Shown piece after piece: positions 1 through 12,700 of a stretch of DNA of 64,000 nt; position 1 is the stretch's first letter; every line of letters begins with the position of its first letter. Source of the DNA: Atherix ibis (taxonomy: Eukaryota > Arthropoda > Insecta > Diptera > Athericidae). The notes beneath the pieces are model-generated. The model was not told where the DNA came from, did no database searches, and saw only the letters and a list, made by a program, of their open reading frames with translations. The position numbers and the translations under genes are program-made. Where the stretch lies: contig OY282609.1 of the NCBI GenBank assembly GCA_958298945.1, positions 15,668,326 to 15,732,325 of the forward strand. The letters run 5' to 3'.

Positions 1-1500
1 GGATTATTCACTTTTAATTATAATTAATTATAAACGGTAATTCAATGAGATGTATATGTAATTTTAATTTGTAAATTAGTTAATAACAAAATAAAAAAAA
101 ATTTACACGTTCAAGAATAAAAATCTAAAAAAACGAAGAAAAAAAAACAATAATAAAAAATTATATAAATATGTTTAGTAACCTAAAGTATTATCAAAAT
201 ATACATATTATAAACTGCATATAAATTAATATTATATATATTTGAGAAGAAAAAAAAAGAGGAAAAGCAAATAAAAAAATAAAATTAATACCTACAAAAA
301 AAAAAAACAAATCACTTAAGTTTCTTAATACTATATAAGTACTATATAAGAGAAAGAATGAGTGAGACTCAGAGAGTGGATGCGGGTAATCAATTTAGTA
401 GTTATTGGTGATGAGATAATTTTAAAATGATAATGTAACTATGGTATTTTTGGCAGAGAGAAAATAGTAGTGAGGCGAATAAATGATATTTAAATCGAGA
501 ACTAAAGTTTCATTCATAAAAGTAACAATAACAAATAACTGAAGTAAATACACATAGTTGCAATTATAGGCAATATGGATACATTGAAGAAAAGAAGAGA
601 ATGCTTAATTATTTATACTTACACATGTATGTTATGTATATACACATATAGTTTGTAAATTTAATTTTTCATTGAAAATTTTTTCCACTAATTTAATATA
701 TACTTTGTGTTGTTGTTATTGTTTTTTTTTCTTCTTTCAATAAATCCCTTTTTTTCCGTATGTACTTGGTTAGAAAGAGAGTAAAAGAAAGTAACAAGAT
801 TAAGTTGCAATTCTTATACATGTGTTTTGTTAAATATTTTTAATAATTTTAAGTAGATTATTATTAATGCAAAGAGAGTAATGGAGATTAGCAAAAAAAA
901 ACCGAATATCTCTCAATTAAAAGAAAATTTTGATTTTTTGTTGACATTTTGTTTACACATCACAAATTTGCTACTTGATTAATCCGTGAATATTATTATT
1001 ATTTTCAAATCAATTAATCGATTCATATCAAATGCCTATTAAACAAAAAAAAAAACAAAAATAAATTTATATAACAATAATTAAAGTTAGACGAACAAGG
1101 AAAATTTAAATAGCATTAAACCAAAACAAAATTGACTAGATATGTTAATTAAACTTTCATTTGTAAAAGAATAGAAAATAAATTTGAAACGAAAAAAAAG
1201 AAAAACAAAAACAAATAAGAACAATTGAATTTAATATACATACATATATAATATTACTTATTGCGCAATAAAAAAAAAAACATTAATTCAAGTGACAAAA
1301 AAAATATGAACAAAACACATACACATACCCACACCCTGTAGGAAAAGAAGGAAAAAACGAAAATCAGTCGTTTGCATCGTAGGTAAAATTAATTAACAAT
1401 ATTTTAATTACTTTTTAATTGAGAAAAATTTATTTATTTTGAATGCGATTTAATACTATGTATTTTTTTATTGTTCTTCAATGCTCTCCTACAACTTATA
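1..1500. other. AT-rich non-coding DNA
   Basis: Very AT-rich sequence with many A-runs and T-runs. No open frame with protein-like composition, RNA gene or terminal inverted repeat was recognised. The stretch ends at the 5' end of the family A mariner. Confidence 0.7.
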
Positions 1501-2763
1501 CCACCTTGATCAAAAAGTTCCCGGAACGATGAGAGTGTGGCGCTCCCATCATTCCGATTCTGTTTTTTTTTGTTAAGTTGGTACATCTGTTGTTGATATT
1601 CCCTCTAAATCTTAGTTACGTAGCCAAGAATACATCTATCTCTGTGTGTGTTGGCGATTTTTTACAATTTTAAAAATTGATTTAAATTTGCAATAACGAA
1701 CTTGTATTAAATTTTGCGTAAAAAACGAATTCAATGGTGCGCGAACGTTGGAAATGTTGGAAAAGTGTTTCGGCAACGATTCTCTAAAGAAAACGGTCAT
1801 GTACTAGTGGCACGAGCGGTTCAAAAGTGGTCATGAGTCAATCGAAGATGATGATCGCAGTGGCAGACCATCGACATCGAAAACCGACGAAAACATTGAT
1901 AAAGTAAAAGAAATGTTGGTCAATAACCGCAAATTAACCATCAGAGAGACACCAAAATATCTTAAAAATAAGGTTCAAGATATTTTGGTGAATGATTTGG
2001 GTTTCCGTCGTGTAGCAGCAAAGTTGGTGCCAAAAGACCTCAATTTCATGCAAAAAAGAGACCGTGTTGACGTCGCAAAAGACATGATTTGCGAGGCTAA
2101 ATCCGATCCCACATTCATCAAAAGGATCATTACTGGAGACGAGACGTGGGTTTATGAGTACGACACGCAATCCAGATATCAGGCAAGTGAATGGCGTTCA
2201 CCAAATGAGCTGAGACAAAAAAACCCACGTCGTTTTTAGTCCAAAAAGAAGGCAATGATCACGGTTTTCATGGGTTACAACGGTGAAGTGCATCATGAAT
2301 TTTTGCCAGAAGGCCGGACAGTAAACAAAGAGTGTTATTTGGGCATTATGAGACGTTTGAGTGAAGCAATTAGCCGAAAGTGACCAGAATTGTGGGCAGA
2401 AAACTCGTGGATTTTGCACCATGGTAACGCACCGTCGCACAGTGCCATCATTATTCGTAATTTTTTGACAAAAAATGCAACAAATACCATCCAACAACCA
2501 CCTCCCTGTGATTTCTTTCTGTTAAATCGAGTTAAAAAACCATTACGGGGAACGCGTTTCAACAGCCGAGAGGAAGTAATGGAAAAATTGCAAGAAGCAC
2601 TGATGGACATACCGAAAACCGAATATAAAAAATGTGTCGAGGCTTGGATCAAGCGCTGGCATAAGTGTGTTAAAGTCCTAAAGTCGATGGGGATTACTTT
2701 GAAGGGGACAATATAGTTTTAGATGAATAAAATTGTATTTTTAATTTTCTGAATAAATTCCGG
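1501..2763 (+). mobile_element. Mariner transposon, family A, 3' end missing
   Basis: The 5' inverted repeat is visible at 1503-1526 (core TTGATCAAAAAGTTCCCGG), just after TATA at 1497-1500. The 3' side ends at AATTCCGG (2756-2763), which matches only the inner part of the inverted repeat. The outer part is absent, and the next element begins four bases later. The body is one degenerate transposase gene on the plus strand. The 3' terminus was probably removed by deletion before or during arrival of the neighbouring element, because the missing bases do not reappear after it. Confidence 0.85.
1702..2716 (+). pseudogene. Family A mariner transposase, dead
   Basis: Cut-and-paste DDD transposase relic. 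In order, the frame gives an N-terminal IKFCVKNEFNGARTLEML helix-turn-helix start, the linker SGRPSTSKTDENIDKV, the first catalytic block ITGDETWVYEYD, HHEFLPEGRTVNKE, the second block LHHGNAPSH, and the third block PPPCDFFLL followed by a KRWHKCVKVL tail. It is disabled by an in-frame stop near the N-terminus (about 1824), stops near 2237 and 2381, a small deletion removing YSPDLA before the third aspartate, and replacement of the second catalytic aspartate by glycine (HGN instead of HDN). No initiator ATG is left at the expected place; the ATG at 1734 is out of frame. The family identification is secure and the dead state is plain. Confidence 0.9.
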
Positions 2764-2767
2764 TATA

Positions 2768-3590
2768 CGAGGTCTGTTCAAAAAGTATTGCGAATTTTGA
2801 ATTTCCGCGGGTTACGTATATTCATTCGATTTTCGATTTTTTGTGGTGTTATGTTGGTACTCATGTCTCATGTCGACAAGTTCGACTATTTTGAATATTC
2901 AGTTAATTTTTGACAGCTGCTTTGCTTGCACGTGTTTTGGCTCGTCTTCGTGTTTGCTCAATTTCGACCAAAAACAGCATCGCATTAACATTGCTAAGGA
3001 GCTGTTGGACTTTGTCCGCGACCACCCAAATTTGCTCCAGAGGGTCATAACTGGTGACGAATCATGGGTTTATGGTTATGACGTGGAAACCAAAGCTCAA
3101 TCATCCCAATAGAAGCTGCCGCACGAGCCAAGACTGAAAAAAGCGGCAAGTTGGGTCGAATGTGAAGGTTTTGCTTACAGTTTTCTTCGATTGCAGGAAC
3201 GTGGTGCATCATGAGTTCTTGCCACAGGGTAGAACGGTCAATAAGGAATATTACCTGCAAGTTATGCGCATGTTGCAAGAAGCAATCCGCCAGCCACCGT
3301 ATTCCCCAGATATGGCCTCCTGTGACTTTTTGTTGTTCCCGAAACTGAAGAGCCCCATGAAAGGACGGCGCTACGCTACGATTAAGGAGATAAAGACGGC
3401 ATCGAAGGAAAAGCTGAACAAGATCACAAAAAATGATTTTTTTTTTGATTTGCTTCGAGGATTGTAAAAAACGTTGGCACAAGTGTATAATATCTGGTGG
3501 GAATTACTTTGAAGGGGACAAAATAGATATTCATGAATAAATAATTTTTGAAAAAACGCAAAATTTGCGATACTTTTTGAACAGATCTCG
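2768..3590 (+). mobile_element. Mariner transposon, family F, internally deleted (copy F2)
   Basis: An 823-bp element with inverted ends CGAGGTCTGTTCAAAAAGTA and its complement at 3571-3590, flanked by TA at 2766-2767 and 3591-3592. It abuts the truncated family A element. Transposase remains run on the plus strand. Both ends are present, so it could have been moved in trans by a relative, but it encodes no complete enzyme. Confidence 0.9.
2950..3535 (+). pseudogene. Family F mariner transposase remnant
   Basis: Readable blocks are FDQKQHRINIAKELLDFV, then ITGDESWVYGYDVETKAQ with the first catalytic aspartate, a stop at 3110-3112, HHEFLPQGRTVNKEYYLQV, then directly PPYSPDMASCDFLLFPKL with the third aspartate. 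The segment that should carry the second aspartate (LHHDNAPAH in copy F5) is missing because the sequence jumps from EAIRQ to PPYSPD. The N-terminal DNA-binding part is also missing; the join before DQKQH is the same as in the copy at 8943. The C-terminus reads toward the family motif GDKIDIHE. Confidence 0.85.
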
Positions 3591-3594
3591 TATA

Positions 3595-6480
3595 TTTAGT
3601 TAGTTATTTTTGGACTCGAAAGGTCTTTAATAATTAACTAACAAAATTAAATTGATTCAAAATACAATAAATTGCTGCATACTATTGTAATTAAAATTTG
3701 ATGAGGATAATAACAATCATTTTAACGATACGAGTTCGAAAATACAAAATTACAAAAATAAAAAAATATTGCCAAGCTGCTAGATTTAATGATGAATACT
3801 AAATTCGAATAATATTTTATTTAAATCAATTCTAGAAAATAAATATTTGCGAACATTGGCAATTATTGTTTATAAATATTACCGAAATCAAAAGCAAAAA
3901 TCAATTTCAAGTACATACGATGGAGTTTAACAAATATTAACATAAATAATAATTGAATTGCGGTACGTATGCGAATTAAATTATTTGGTGAAAATTATAT
4001 ATTTACTAATTTATTTACAAGAAAAAAGAAGAAAAAAACTCAATTTTTTTTGTAAAGGAATAATTAACATTTTCCAAATTCATATTTATTATCAGTGAAT
4101 TTTTATGAAATGTGCTCTAAAAAGGAAGGCATTTTTATGTTAGATAGTTTTAATATCATTTTGCAATAGAAAAGGATAATGAATTAAGTGATATTTACCC
4201 CTTTTCAATAGAAACGCATGAATTGAGTAGTTTTGTGTTTAATTGTACCTGGAGAACATGTTGTACGATCAGAAACCATATTGTACAGGTCCTATCATTC
4301 CCAGATTGGAAAGCACAATCAATGCATACCTACAATTAGCAGGTGATTTTTTCCAAATCTAAATATTTCTTCTGATTTTTTCTTAAAAAAAAAACAATAT
4401 TTTCGTAATCGTTCACATCAAATCAGCAGTTGACTTGGTTTTTTTTTAATGTTTTTTTAATTCGAATTTATTATATTTAAGCAAATTTAAATGGGTTTGG
4501 AAGAAAAATTGATTAATAATATTTTCTGTTGATTCCATGTTCAACGTTAGAGAAGAGGTGGTGGTGGTGGTTTTGTTATAATTTTTATTTTTTTAAATCA
4601 AATTGTGAAAACATAAAATAAACCGAGGTGTTATAATATCATTTGTCCGATAATTTGTATGTAAATATGGACTCCGGCAGTAAAACAATTTCAATTTTGA
4701 AATATTTTTTTAAAAGAAAATTTCAAATCCTTTAATTAAAGGGAAAAATGATATTGTGATTAGGGCGATCAAAATACACATGGTTTACAGAAAGGATTTT
4801 AAGCTTATAAGAGGTTTTTTTTGTTTTAATTTCTAATTTTGTTTAACTCTTCGTCTTTTAGTCTAAAATTTAATTTTAACTCATTCTCTTATTATTATTA
4901 TTATTATTAATTAATCGATTGTGATAAAAATTTTGATTGATTAATTTTTAATTTTCTATAATGCTTGCGGGATTGAACATTTTTCACGCCTTAGACCAAT
5001 TCTTCCTATTCCACCCTAAAATTTATTTTAATTACTTTTAAATTGATTTAATTTTTTGTTACAAATATTTTTTTTTGAAAATATTTTAATTACATTTTTA
5101 CGAATTTTTTTCCTATATTTTATTTTATGGGATTTTTAACAGAGAAAATTTGACCGAGTTATAAGATTAGAAATTAATCTTGTGGAATTTGGAAGAAATT
5201 TAAAAGGGCACACGTGCATGGCCTATTCCACATTAAGGAGTATAATTATTTGATAGCGTATCCTTTTCTTATAAAATATGATAAAAAAATAATTTCGATT
5301 AGGCCTCATTTGAATGATATTCAAATCCAAATTTAACATTTCTATTCTAAATGAATTTAAGATGAAATATTTTGAAACAGACTAATTCTATAGTATTTAA
5401 AGTTAATAAGAAGGAAATCATTTTTAAGTCTCGTCATTGTTCATCAAAATGGTTTGGTCATAATTCGGAAAATTGTTATTCCGGAGCATAATTCCATAAT
5501 TGAGAAATTTCCCACCCCAGCATCCAGCAGCCGCCTATCCCAATGGAAAATGGAAAAATAAAGTTTACAATTAAATACGATTAGAAATTATTTCATTATC
5601 CAAACGTTGGTTTATATTTTAATCATAACAGAAAAATAGAAAATAGACAATTTCCTTTTAGGAATTAGAAAACTAGCTAGAGCTAAGCCACCATAAAAAC
5701 GGAAATTTATTTGATAAACTTTTATGCTTAAAACGAAATGCAAATATTTTACGGCTTTAAACTTATTTGAAAGTTAATAATTACGTTTTTTAATTACATA
5801 AATTTCGTATAAAAATTTTAAGCTGTACTTTTACTGGAAAACTGGCAGAATAGTTTTCCGATTTTGGTAGACAAACTTTCATTTGACACCGCATAGAATT
5901 ATTATTCAGAAAATTTCGAGGATGTTTTTTTTTTGGTTTATTTCTATTGTTTTTTTTTCGTCCTTTTTTGGGTGGTTCGATCTTAAACAAATACGCTTTA
6001 TTGCATAGCATCATAACACTACGTTAAGTGGTTTCGAAATAATTATATTCGTACTGTTATGCTTGCTTGCTGAGCATCATTATTATTTTGATTACTTTCG
6101 GGAGAGCTGAGCTAAATTTTAATCCTTTTTGAAATTTTGATTGTTTGATCCTTTTTTTCAGGTTAATCGTTTTTAATCTAATAAGAGTGTCTGAGTGTGT
6201 TTCTTCTTCAAAATAAAATATCAAGTTTATTTGTTATGATCAAGTTTTGGCTCTTCTTCATTTTATAAATAATAATTTCTTCATTTTCGATGCTTTTAAG
6301 TTGATTTTAATTTGGGGCTGTATATTGTCCATTATCTTACGGCTTCTAAAGTTTAAGAATTCTCTGTTTAAGCACGATCTCTCGTATAACTCCACCAGAA
6401 AAAATTCAACAGCGTCAAATCGCACGATCTTGAAGGTTAATTGACATCACCAAATCTCGAAATTTTGCCGCCTTAGAATA
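3595..6480. other. AT-rich non-coding DNA
   Basis: No gene or element recognised. It contains a short (ATT)n microsatellite at about 4891-4910 and several homopolymer runs. Predicted frames here are short and low in complexity. Confidence 0.6.
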
Positions 6481-6487
6481 TTATAAC

Positions 6488-6518
6488 CGATATTTTTAAG
6501 GTCTACTTAAAAATATCG
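6488..6518. repeat. Short perfect inverted repeat
   Basis: CGATATTTTTAAG at 6488-6500 and its exact complement at 6506-6518 are separated by GTCTA. It lies directly beside a family D transposon scrap. It could be a hairpin-type MITE remnant or chance in AT-rich DNA. Confidence 0.5.
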
Positions 6519-6519
6519 T

Positions 6520-6605
6520 TTATAAACTGTCAGTTATCGTACAGTAATAGCGCTAAGAATTTACGGTAACATGTGGATTTTCAGAGCCCCATTGACATAT
6601 CTATC
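6520..6605 (-). pseudogene. Family D transposase scrap
   Basis: The minus strand reads WGSENPHVTVNS, a stop, then RYYCTITDS. This is the family D motif WGSENPxVT joined by an internal deletion to the downstream VTVNSxRY block. It shares the string GTCAGTTATCGTAC with the longer remnant at 8380-8815, supporting common origin. It is too short to place confidently without comparison. Confidence 0.5.
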
Positions 6606-8379
6606 AAGCGAAAAGTTCAGTTAATAATATAAATAGCAAATTTTAAACGGTAAAAAATTACACTAGAAATAAGACATTTCCTTTGTCAAATGACAAGGCT
6701 GTACTTTACAAAACCACATAAATGGATAAGACTTTGTAAGTTCTTAGATACATTGGCTTATAAACCACTTGACAATTTATGCAAATATACCACGGAATAG
6801 TTGTTATTTTGAATAATATATTAATTATTTTAAGATATATTGGCATATTTTTCCTAAAAAGATGGTTTTAGTAACATTTATACTGAAATGTAGATTCTTA
6901 GGGCCACGACAACTCAAAAGCTAAGTACTTTTCAATTGACCTAAAAACGTGCAATGTGTAGCTACAAATTTTTTGGCAATTTCCTTTAAGGTTATGTTTA
7001 CAGTTTTTTTAAATTAGATTTATAAAAATTAAGAGAAACTTTCTCAGACTCATAATATAACCAATCGGCTCTAAATGAACTTGTGGTAATTTATAATTTT
7101 CTCGAAAGCAAAGCCGTCTTAGAAAAAAAACGTTTAGATTTTTTTTTTTCATTTGAACTTTAATCAATAATTTTCTCATGTAGGCTTATTTTTATATGAA
7201 AATTTTGTATTGTTTTTTTTGCCTTTTCGGTTGATTTATTGATATTTGATATGAGAAAATAATTCAGTCTAAAATTGAATTACATTCTCTTGTCGTGTCA
7301 TATGCAAGGTGAACACGTCGGATGGTAAATTTGAAAATTTGCATATAGAATACATAAGCAGACAGGTAGGCTGGTTGGTAGGCAGGATTTCGATAGATTT
7401 TATTAACATGTCAGTGATGAAGTACAATCAGGCTAGACTGAAAATGGGAAGATGGAAGCAGGCAGAGGTAGATGTCCTTCGGATTAAATGGGGTCGAGGA
7501 TAGTGAAATGTGAGTGAGGATTTGTCAAGAAAAATACAGCCTAAAGAGAAGTAGTAAAAACATTTTGGGGAAAATCGAAAATTAGTATTTAAACTTTCAT
7601 AAAATAAATGTTCTCAACACAAAAGGCCAACTGAGTGATTTTAAGGCTTGCGGAGTTTTGTGATTGATTAAAATATGAAACTAAGACTGACAGCTGTTCG
7701 TTTATCGAATGTCGGATGTTGGATATGGTTCCGATGCTGGAAGATGCCTGCCCCATGACGAGGCTTTGTTATAGTTTGTCTCCCGTTCCACCTGTAAAAT
7801 CTGTTCTCATTTCATCATATTCGCATTGATTATAAAATTGCAACTCAGAAATCTGTATTGTTGTAGCGAGAGTTTTTTATGGAAAATTATTTATTGTTGG
7901 AAAAATTTCCAATGCGATTCTGTTGGATGTTTCCAAGGACGTTCATAAATGTGCACTTCGGAATAATCCATGTCGACTGATGGTGGTTGGGTGGGTAGGT
8001 GTGCTTGCAAAGATTCGACTAAAAGACGGGGTTGCATGTTGACATTCATGGGAAGATTTTAATATTTTGTCTGTCATGGCATAGATTTTTTTGCATCTCA
8101 TTTTTTCTTCCTTCGAAATTTGCAATTTCACTGCTATTTTTAAATCTGAAGACAATAACTGTCTACGAAACTGTGCCCTTTCAATGAGGACGCATTTTCT
8201 TCTCTCAATTCAAATTAATCATTTTATATAACAAAAAAAAAAAAACAAAATAATAATAACCGACTTGTGTTTCGGTAAGTAATATTAAAGAAAACACTTT
8301 TTAGTTTATTTATATTTCGCCGTAAAATTTTATAAATGCCTGCTATGTGATTTTTTACAGGACTTTGCATTTTTTTCGT
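6606..8379. other. Non-coding DNA, no recognised feature
   Basis: Mostly AT-rich. The patch 7300-7500 is less AT-biased and has GGTAGGC-like repetition, and 7680-7800 is moderately GC-richer. I recognise no protein family, RNA or element boundary in either. Confidence 0.5.
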
Positions 8380-8815
8380 TATTTTTAAAGAGTTTTTTGC
8401 ATATTTTCGGCTATTTTGTTCATTCTTAAATGAACTAAAGTTTGACGATTATTTGCATAAACACGATCTTCCCATGTATCCTCACAAGAAGCAGTCTAAA
8501 ATTGTTCAAGTTGTGTGGCTTGTAACGCCATCTTGTGGAAACCACAATTGTTTCGAATAAGAATCTTTAAATTCAGACCCAAAAAAAAGTCAGTTATCGT
8601 ACGGCCATAGTGGTCAGAATTGATGATAACCGTTCTTCCTCCTTGATTTTCAAAGAAATACATCTCTCAGATAAAAATGCATACCATACAGTAACTTTTT
8701 GCGAATACAATGGCTCCTGCATAGTCACTTGTGGTTTTTCAGAGCAGTTTATTTGACAATTTTGTTTATTGACATATTCACCGAGCAAGCATTGAGTTCT
8801 CATCGCTGAAGAATT
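8380..8815 (-). pseudogene. Family D (DD41D-type) transposase remnant
   Basis: On the minus strand the remnant starts at FFSDEN (first catalytic block, near 8815) and continues GEYVNKQNC, SEKPQVTMQEPLYSQKVTVW, then FFENQGGRTVIINSDHYGRTITDF after a frameshift. It then gives FPQDGVTSHTT (second catalytic aspartate, near 8530) and VHANNRQTL near 8450. Both the order of blocks and the wording match the better copy at 55253-56192. Several frameshifts and stops make it non-functional. No inverted ends were found. Confidence 0.75.
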
Positions 8816-8942
8816 TTTTTTTCCTTGATAAACTAGTATTCAAAGCCACTGTCTAATTGGGGTAGTTTCAACGCAATTTTGACTAGTTAAATATAAAATA
8901 GTATATCTTATACTAAACAAGTGCCACTTTGGATGACATATA

Positions 8943-9749
8943 CGAGGTCTGTTCAAAAAGTATCGCGAATTTTTTTTGTGGCGTTATGTTGGTACTCATT
9001 GTTCTCACTTATGCGAACAAGTGCGGCCATTTTAAATGTTCAGTTAATTTTTGACAGCTGCTTTGTTTGCACATATTTTAGCTCGTCTTCGATTTTTGCC
9101 CATTCCAAAAAATGGATCAAAGAATCTGTTTCGGGAACAATAAAAAGTCACAGGGGGCGAGATCTGGGGAATACGGTGGCTGCGGCATTATTAGTGTGTT
9201 GTTTTTGGTCAAAAATTCGCGCACAAGAAACGATGCCAATTTTTGTTCTTTCACAAATCCGGGCGTTTCGGTCGGATTGCTTCGCGCAACTTGCGCATAA
9301 CTTGCAGATAATATTCCTTATTGACCGTTCTACCCTGTGACAAGAACTCATGATGCACCACGCCCCTGCAATCGAAAAAAACTGTAAGCAAAACTTTCAT
9401 ATTCAACCGAACTTGGCGGGTTTTTTTCGGTCTTGGCTCGTGCGGCAGCTCCCATTGGGATAATTGAGCTTTGGTTTCCACGTCATAACCAGAAACCCAT
9501 GATTCGTTACCAATTATGACCCTCTGGAGCAAATTTGGGTCATCGCCGACAGAGTCCAACAGCTCCTTAGCAATGTTAATGCGATGCTGTTTTTGGTCGA
9601 AAATGGGCAAAAATCGAAGTCGAGCCAAAACACGTGCAAGCAAATCAGCTGTCAAAAATTAACTGAACATTCAAAATGGCCGAACTTGTCGGCATAAAAA
9701 ATCGAAAATCTAATTTACGCAATCTGCGATACTTTTTGAACAGATCTCG
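8943..9749 (-). mobile_element. Mariner transposon, family F, with inverted-duplicated ends (copy F3)
   Basis: An 807-bp element between TA at 8941-8942 and TA at 9750-9751, with CGAGGTCTG ends. The right end (9604-9749) is the normal 5' end of the family. The left end (8943-9103) is an inverted copy of that same 5' region, including GTTCAGTTAATTTTTGACAG, instead of the usual 3' end seen in F4. At about 9112 it reads MDQRICF and switches directly into the reverse complement of the transposase near FLLFPK. The element is therefore a fold-back structure with arms of roughly 150-160 bp. Confidence 0.85.
9147..9655 (-). pseudogene. Family F mariner transposase remnant
   Basis: The minus-strand frame reads FDQKQHRINIAKELLDSVG, RVIIGNESWVSGYDVETKAQ, HHEFLSQGRTVNKEYYLQV, MRKLREAIRPKRPDLWKNKNW. 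The first catalytic aspartate has become asparagine (IGNESW instead of TGDESW). The LHHDNAPAH block is deleted, and after a stop the reading resumes with PPYSPDLAPCDFLLF. The N-terminal DNA-binding part is deleted with the same join before DQKQH as in copy F2, so the two derive from one deletion derivative. The real C-terminus is absent. Confidence 0.85.
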
Positions 9750-9751
9750 TA

Positions 9752-12700
9752 TATTTAGCAGCTATCACATGACCGTGCTTTACTTTCCGAACCAAAAAAT
9801 GGACATTGGACAGAAACATAATTGTTCAATTTTAAGGACACAACAAATCCTTTCGATATCATATAATTGTTTAAAAATTTATAGAAACTATTAGAAAATA
9901 ACATTTTCGTTTAGTTGAAATCGGAAAAAGAAAAGAAACAACAAAAATTTGAATGGAAATTAATTTATTGGATAATAAAGATTAGAAGTAAATAATTTTG
10001 TTAAAGAAGAATATCATCATTTCTGCTTATATGACAAATTAGATAATTTGGGGACTGTTGTTATAAGTTGGAAAGGATGCCGGCTATGTGGGGTAGGTAG
10101 ATTGACCCGGTGGCCGTAGGCGTAATATAAACTTCTCAATCAGGTTAGTCCGATAAGGGTGCTTGCTTTCTTCTTAAGGATCGAGTGAAAAATTATTCAA
10201 TGAAATTGAGATAAACTGCCTTCGGGTGATTATTATTTTCACAGCCAAAACGTTTTTGTGAATATATAAACGATCCCTAAAAATGTTTCATCACATTTTG
10301 TTGAGATAAAAAGTTCAAAGTTCGAAGACATTTGGTGTAGAATTTTAGGAGGGGAAGGAGGGGGGTTTGAAAATTGTAAAAAGAAAATCGGTTGTTTTTT
10401 TCCTTCTATAGTTTTTGGTTGGGAAAAAATTATCACCAAATAAACGTTATTTATTAATTTGATTTTGTTTAGCCAATTTGCTTTTAGAGCCTTGTTATGA
10501 TGGGGCTAAGGAAAAAAATTATTGAAAATGTATTTTGTTCAAATTAATGTTTATTTATGGGGAAAAATTAAGTTTAGATTGCCTTTACACATGCACGCAT
10601 CAATTGATTAGGGAAAAAAGGGGTGGAGCAGGACGATTACGATAAATGCTGGGGGCACCCCAGGTTAAGGTATATTTTTCGAATTCAGCTTTTTCATTCG
10701 AAATTATAAGGAACGTCATCAGTGTTGAAATGTTAATATAGGCACTTGATGGCCCGAAGGCTATTTACCGATAACGTGCAACCCTTATCGAAGGCGTATC
10801 TTAATTATTGCAATCTAGGCGCATACCATCAGAGTTTCTATTAAATTTCTAATTTCTAATTACAATTTTTCATGTACTCACATTCACCTCTATTCGAATG
10901 TTGAAAATTTGACTTTCCTTTAATAAAACACCTACAACAAGTACCACAGATAAGAGCACGTTTTTGGATAATTATTTTTCTTTTATCTATAAAATGTTTG
11001 TACTTTTTCTAAAAGAAAAACAAAAAAAAATCAAAGACTTTCTTATAGAAAAACGGGATTCTGGCTAAAGCATTTTCCGATGAATACCTGAAATATGGAC
11101 ACTATTTGGAGAAGGACGAGATTCTAGTCGTATTGTTATATAATGATTATTTATTATTGACTCAACCTGCGCTCGCACAGGTAATCTGAGCATGGATAGA
11201 GGGGAATGTCGGGGTATATGGAGTAAAGCAAACACAAAATTTAATAATTTTGATTTTCCGAAAAATTCAATTATTTGTATTTATTTATATTTTTGCTGCT
11301 GCTATAAATCAAATATCGTCAAGTACATTTAATATGTTCTTCCGAAACGTTAATGAAAATTTTAAACGAAATATTTGTTCGGTGCAAATTTTTCTTCTTC
11401 AATTTTTATAAATAATAATTTTTTTTTAAATTTCTATAAATGCTTTTTTAATAGCATATAAAACGTACTTACGATTTGAGTTTATGTGTTGGAGATTTTT
11501 TTTTTTTTAGTGGAAAGCAAACATTTTCAATTTTCAAGTTTTTACTGATGAAATGTTTGCTTTGGAATGTGAAGAGTAGATAAATAAATATTCAAAATTT
11601 TTCTTTGGTATTTTATATTAAACATTTTGAATTTACTTTTGAAGTATCCGCGAAGCTTTATATTTGATTGCCGTGTCCAAAATCGGGAGAAAATTCCTTG
11701 AATTGTTCCTGTCCTTTTTTTCAGTAATTTTTCTTTTTAAGGATATCTTGTTACGATTTGAGGTGATAATTTGCAAAAATTTGGTAGGTTTTACTTTACA
11801 AAACACAACAGAATGTCGTAACTGTTGAGAATAATCACTTTGGAAATTTGAATGTCTCGGAAAATTTCATCATTTATATAGTATGTTAAACATTTTCTAT
11901 TAATTACTTTTGCACGTGTGGAAAATTATACAAAAAAAAATTGGATCATAAATAAAATTTTATTATTATCCGATATTTTTGACCCATTTTTTCTCTTATG
12001 TTGATATATCGCAATGGGCTATGTTGTAGGCACTCATAAATATAAGTTAATTTTGTTCTAAAAGTTTTTTTCAAAAATTCGAAACAGATGCCATTTTTGA
12101 AAAAATACTTTTTTTTTCGTAGGGTCCTATTATAAAAATTAAATAACGTCATTAAAAACTTCAAGCTGGCCTGCTATTTAATTTTGTTATAAAGAGTAAG
12201 ATTTGGGCTTTCAGAAGACGCGAGTTTCAGATTTTTTTGGACAGTCAATTTTTGAGAAAATTACATCTTAATATGGGCAATTTTCTTAAAAAAATTTGTT
12301 AAGTTTGATCCTGAAATTTTGCAGTAATAGTATGATTTTCAAAATTATTGTTATGTTTTTAGCTTTGTGACGGTATCAAACACAATTGGAAATTATAACA
12401 CTAAGTAAGTACCCAAAAACCTAAAAATTTTAAAAAGTTGGTTTTTTCTAAATTTAAAAAATTGACTTTTTTAAAAGTGTTCAGTGTTCTCCTGGAGATG
12501 TTGTTGGAGTCTAAATCTGTTTAGGTAAATAGATAACATTTTATTGGTGCTATTAGGGAAAAATAGTTTTAAAAAAACGAGTGGTGGTAATTAATCTAGT
12601 TTTTGCCGGTTGCGGTAGGTCTATTTTCGGGCAAAAGACTCGTCGAGATCTTTCGTTTGATGTGTTACACGTGTTAATCGGAGAAAAAATAATTATTAAC

